This document shows, piece after piece, positions 6,570 through 8,015 of a stretch of 8,015 nucleotides of DNA. Location of the stretch: the NCBI GenBank assembly GCA_013214445.1, contig JABSPG010000173.1:1-8015 (forward strand), read 5' to 3'. The notes beneath the pieces were generated by a model, which saw nothing but the letters and a program-made list of their open reading frames with translations, was not told the DNA's origin and did no database searches. Within the stretch, counting starts at the first letter, position 1; every line of letters starts with the position of its first letter. This DNA is from Ekhidna sp. (GTDB lineage Bacteria > Bacteroidota > Bacteroidia > Cytophagales > Cyclobacteriaceae). The translations under genes were made by a program, and so were the position numbers.

Positions 6570-6645
6570 CGGTTGATGTCGGCAAGCATTCTTTTACGCG
6601 GTAAAAATATCTCTTGTAATAGTACTTATTCTAAGCAACCGACAT
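6570..6645. repeat. Overlapping inverted repeats upstream of pnuC with mutually exclusive pairings
   Basis: ATGTCGG (6576-6582) is a perfect inverted match to CCGACAT (6639-6645). CGGTTG (6570-6575) is a perfect inverted match to CAACCG (6636-6641). The right-hand partners share 6639-6641, so both pairings cannot form at once. The 8-bp palindrome AACCGGTT (6567-6574) overlaps the left arm. If transcribed as the pnuC leader, this could be a switch-like RNA; on DNA it could be operator half-sites. No known riboswitch class is recognised. Confidence 0.35.
6592..6606. promoter_or_regulatory. Odd palindrome TTTTAC-GCG-GTAAAA, candidate operator
   Basis: The two 6-bp arms are exact inverted copies around a 3-bp centre. 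The element lies 38-52 bp upstream of the pnuC ATG and about 40 bp upstream of the guaB -7 element. On the minus strand it is partly overlapped by TATTTTTA (6609-6602), one base short of a TAnnTTTG element, so a protein bound here could block pnuC transcription. The binding protein is unknown. Confidence 0.4.
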
Positions 6646-6652
6646 AATTTTG
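6645..6652 (+). promoter_or_regulatory. Candidate Bacteroidota -7 promoter element for guaB
   Basis: TAATTTTG matches the -7 consensus TAnnTTTG in full and lies 37 bp before the guaB ATG. Transcription starting 4-7 nt after it would begin at about 6656-6659, the base of the leader hairpin. The nearest upstream TTG (6614-6616) is 28 bp away, farther than the usual -33 spacing. Confidence 0.55.
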
Positions 6653-6655
6653 CAC

Positions 6656-6689
6656 GGCAAATAATCATAACAGTTCTGTATTATTTGCC
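6656..6689 (+). promoter_or_regulatory. Perfect 10-bp inverted repeat abutting the guaB start codon
   Basis: GGCAAATAAT (6656-6665) and ATTATTTGCC (6680-6689) are exact inverted copies. The right arm ends at the base before the ATG at 6690. Inside, ACAG (6670-6673) and CTGT (6676-6679) can add at least three more pairs next to the main stem, leaving a CATA bulge. With the predicted start near 6656, the hairpin would fill the whole 5' leader. It could control ribosome access, protect the mRNA end, or be a DNA operator just downstream of the promoter. Confidence 0.6.
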
Positions 6690-8015
6690 ATGATGACAAA
6701 CGATAAATTCCTCTTTGAAGCACTTACTTACGACGATGTGCTTCTTCTTCCAGGTTATTCAGATGTTCTTCCCCGTGACGCAGATACTTCTGCCCAGATC
6801 ACAAGAAACATTCGATTGAACATTCCTCTTGTATCCGCAGCTATGGATACGGTGACAGAAGCGAAGCTTGCCATTGCAATGGCGCTCGAGGGCGGAATAG
6901 GGATCATTCATAAAAACATGAAAATCGATCAGCAGGCCGCTCAGGTGCGAAAGGTTAAACGATCGCAAAGTGGTATGATCTTAGATCCTGTTACATTGTC
7001 TATCGATGCAACAGTTAGTGATGCTGAGGCAATCATGAAGGAAAATAAGATTGGTGGAATTCCTGTGGTTGATAAAGAAAACAAGCTAATCGGAATTGTA
7101 ACGAATCGTGATCTACGTTTCGAAAAGAAATTGAAGAAGCCCGTCAAGGATATCATGACGAAGGAAAATTTGGTAACTGCAACGGCCGAGGTGGGCTTGA
7201 TTGAGGCAGAGGCAATCCTTCAGGAACACAAAATCGAAAAGCTTCCCATCGTCGATAATGACGGAAAACTAACGGGGCTCATTACCTACAAGGATATTCT
7301 AAAGAATAAGGACAGACCTAATGCGTGCAAGGACGAATACGGTAGGTTGAGAGTAGGTGCTGCAGTAGGGGTGACACCAGATATCGAGGATCGAATTTCG
7401 GCTCTTGTGAAGGCCGGTGTAGACTTAGTTTCGATTGATACAGCTCACGGTCACTCAAAAGGTGTAATTGACATGGCGAAAAGAATCAAGAAAGCCTTTC
7501 CTGATCTGGAAACGATAGTGGGAAATATTGCCACTGCAGAAGCGGCCAAAGCCTTGGTTGAGGCTGGCGCGGATGCTGTCAAAGTTGGAGTAGGCCCAGG
7601 TAGTATATGTACAACACGTGTAATAGCCGGGGTGGGTGTTCCACAACTCTCAGCAGTCTATGAGTCAGCAAATGCAATCAAAGGATCAGGAGTCCCTGTG
7701 GTAGCAGATGGGGGTATTCGGTTTTCAGGGGATGTTGTGAAAGCTCTTGCTGGTGGTGGTAATACGGTTATGATTGGGTCATTACTAGCTGGTACCGAAG
7801 AAGCTCCTGGTGAAGTAATTCTCTATGAGGGAAGGAAATTCAAGTCGTATCGAGGTATGGGTTCTGTGGAAGCGATGGAAGAAGGATCCAAGGATCGATA
7901 CTTTCAAGATGCAGAGGATGATATCAAAAAATTAGTGCCAGAGGGAATTGTTGGAAGAGTACCTTTCAAAGGGTCTGTGCAAGAGGTTCTTTACCAAATG
8001 GTAGGTGGTCTAAAA
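6690..8015 (+). CDS. guaB: IMP dehydrogenase, 3' end outside window
   Basis: IMP dehydrogenase oxidises IMP to XMP with NAD+, the committed step to GTP. The frame runs from ATG at 6690 (a second ATG follows directly) to the right edge without a stop, giving 442 residues of a family normally near 490. Motifs: N-terminal 'LTYDDVLLLPGYS' (12-24); two CBS domains (about 95-210) inserted in the barrel, the usual site of nucleotide allostery; 'SIDTAHGHS' (248-256, D250); the catalytic loop GPGSICTTR (302-310) with nucleophile C307; the phosphate-binding 'ADGGIRFSGD' (339-348); and the flap residues R403-Y404 in 'RYFQ' with 'EGIVGRV' (418-424). All catalytic residues in view are intact. The gene is divergent from the pnuC operon, has its own promoter-like element, and its start codon directly follows a hairpin. 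Confidence 0.97.
   Translation, partial: MMTNDKFLFEALTYDDVLLLPGYSDVLPRDADTSAQITRNIRLNIPLVSAAMDTVTEAKLAIAMALEGGIGIIHKNMKIDQQAAQVRKVKRSQSGMILDPVTLSIDATVSDAEAIMKENKIGGIPVVDKENKLIGIVTNRDLRFEKKLKKPVKDIMTKENLVTATAEVGLIEAEAILQEHKIEKLPIVDNDGKLTGLITYKDILKNKDRPNACKDEYGRLRVGAAVGVTPDIEDRISALVKAGVDLVSIDTAHGHSKGVIDMAKRIKKAFPDLETIVGNIATAEAAKALVEAGADAVKVGVGPGSICTTRVIAGVGVPQLSAVYESANAIKGSGVPVVADGGIRFSGDVVKALAGGGNTVMIGSLLAGTEEAPGEVILYEGRKFKSYRGMGSVEAMEEGSKDRYFQDAEDDIKKLVPEGIVGRVPFKGSVQEVLYQMVGGLK

Noticed and set aside
6656..6689. E. coli-type PurR box because of the GCAAA and TTTGC halves
   Set aside because: The halves are separated by far more than in the compact PurR palindrome, and PurR of that type is not expected in this group.
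6759..7646. Minus-strand open frames within guaB
   Set aside because: The plus strand encodes a continuous IMP dehydrogenase with all motifs, so these are antisense by-products.
1..8015. Mobile element, CRISPR array or defence island
   Set aside because: No transposase, integrase, terminal inverted repeats, spaced direct repeats, or nuclease/toxin gene is visible.

Overview
The window looks like chromosomal DNA from a marine or soil member of the Bacteroidota, probably near the Cytophagales; this placement is an inference. The reasons are AT-rich intergenic DNA, almost no Shine-Dalgarno sequences, two matches to the Bacteroidota -7 promoter element TAnnTTTG, a PAS/GAF histidine kinase with the 'SHNFRS' H-box style, a receiver domain with 'LNMPVMNGWEFL', and a pnuC plus stand-alone NadR-kinase pair. 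It is mostly core and housekeeping sequence. I see no mobile element, CRISPR array, tRNA or rRNA, and no obvious defence cassette.

Layout, left to right. (1) Positions 2-3990, plus strand: the 3' part of a long WG-repeat protein gene, cut by the left edge, then a soluble PAS-PAS-GAF histidine kinase and a single-domain response regulator that overlaps the kinase by 14 nt. This is a plausible operon. (2) 3987-4589, minus strand: rnhB (RNase HII), whose stop codon interlocks with that of the response regulator. (3) 4590-4764: a divergent intergenic region with an 8-bp inverted repeat and a third copy of its core. (4) 4765-5403, plus strand: msrA as a predicted lipoprotein. (5) 5417-6554, minus strand: a pnuC-nadR(kinase) operon for uptake and phosphorylation of nicotinamide riboside. 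(6) 6555-6689: a 135-bp divergent intergenic region rich in inverted repeats. (7) 6690 to the right edge, plus strand: guaB (IMP dehydrogenase), lacking about the last 50 residues.

How the genes relate: the kinase and regulator form a cytoplasmic phosphorelay whose output is probably protein-protein, since the regulator has no DNA-binding domain. PnuC imports nicotinamide riboside and the kinase traps it as NMN, feeding NAD synthesis; GuaB, transcribed divergently from the same intergenic region, consumes NAD+ to make XMP for GTP. The most unusual signals are non-coding. A perfect 10-bp inverted repeat in the guaB leader ends at the base before the ATG and begins about where the predicted promoter would start transcription. 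The pnuC side of the same region has mutually exclusive complementary segments and a 15-bp odd palindrome. On the protein side, the whole WG-repeat fragment, including degenerate stretches, fits a 31-36 residue period, and RNase HII ends in a pentapeptide resembling a sliding-clamp binding motif.
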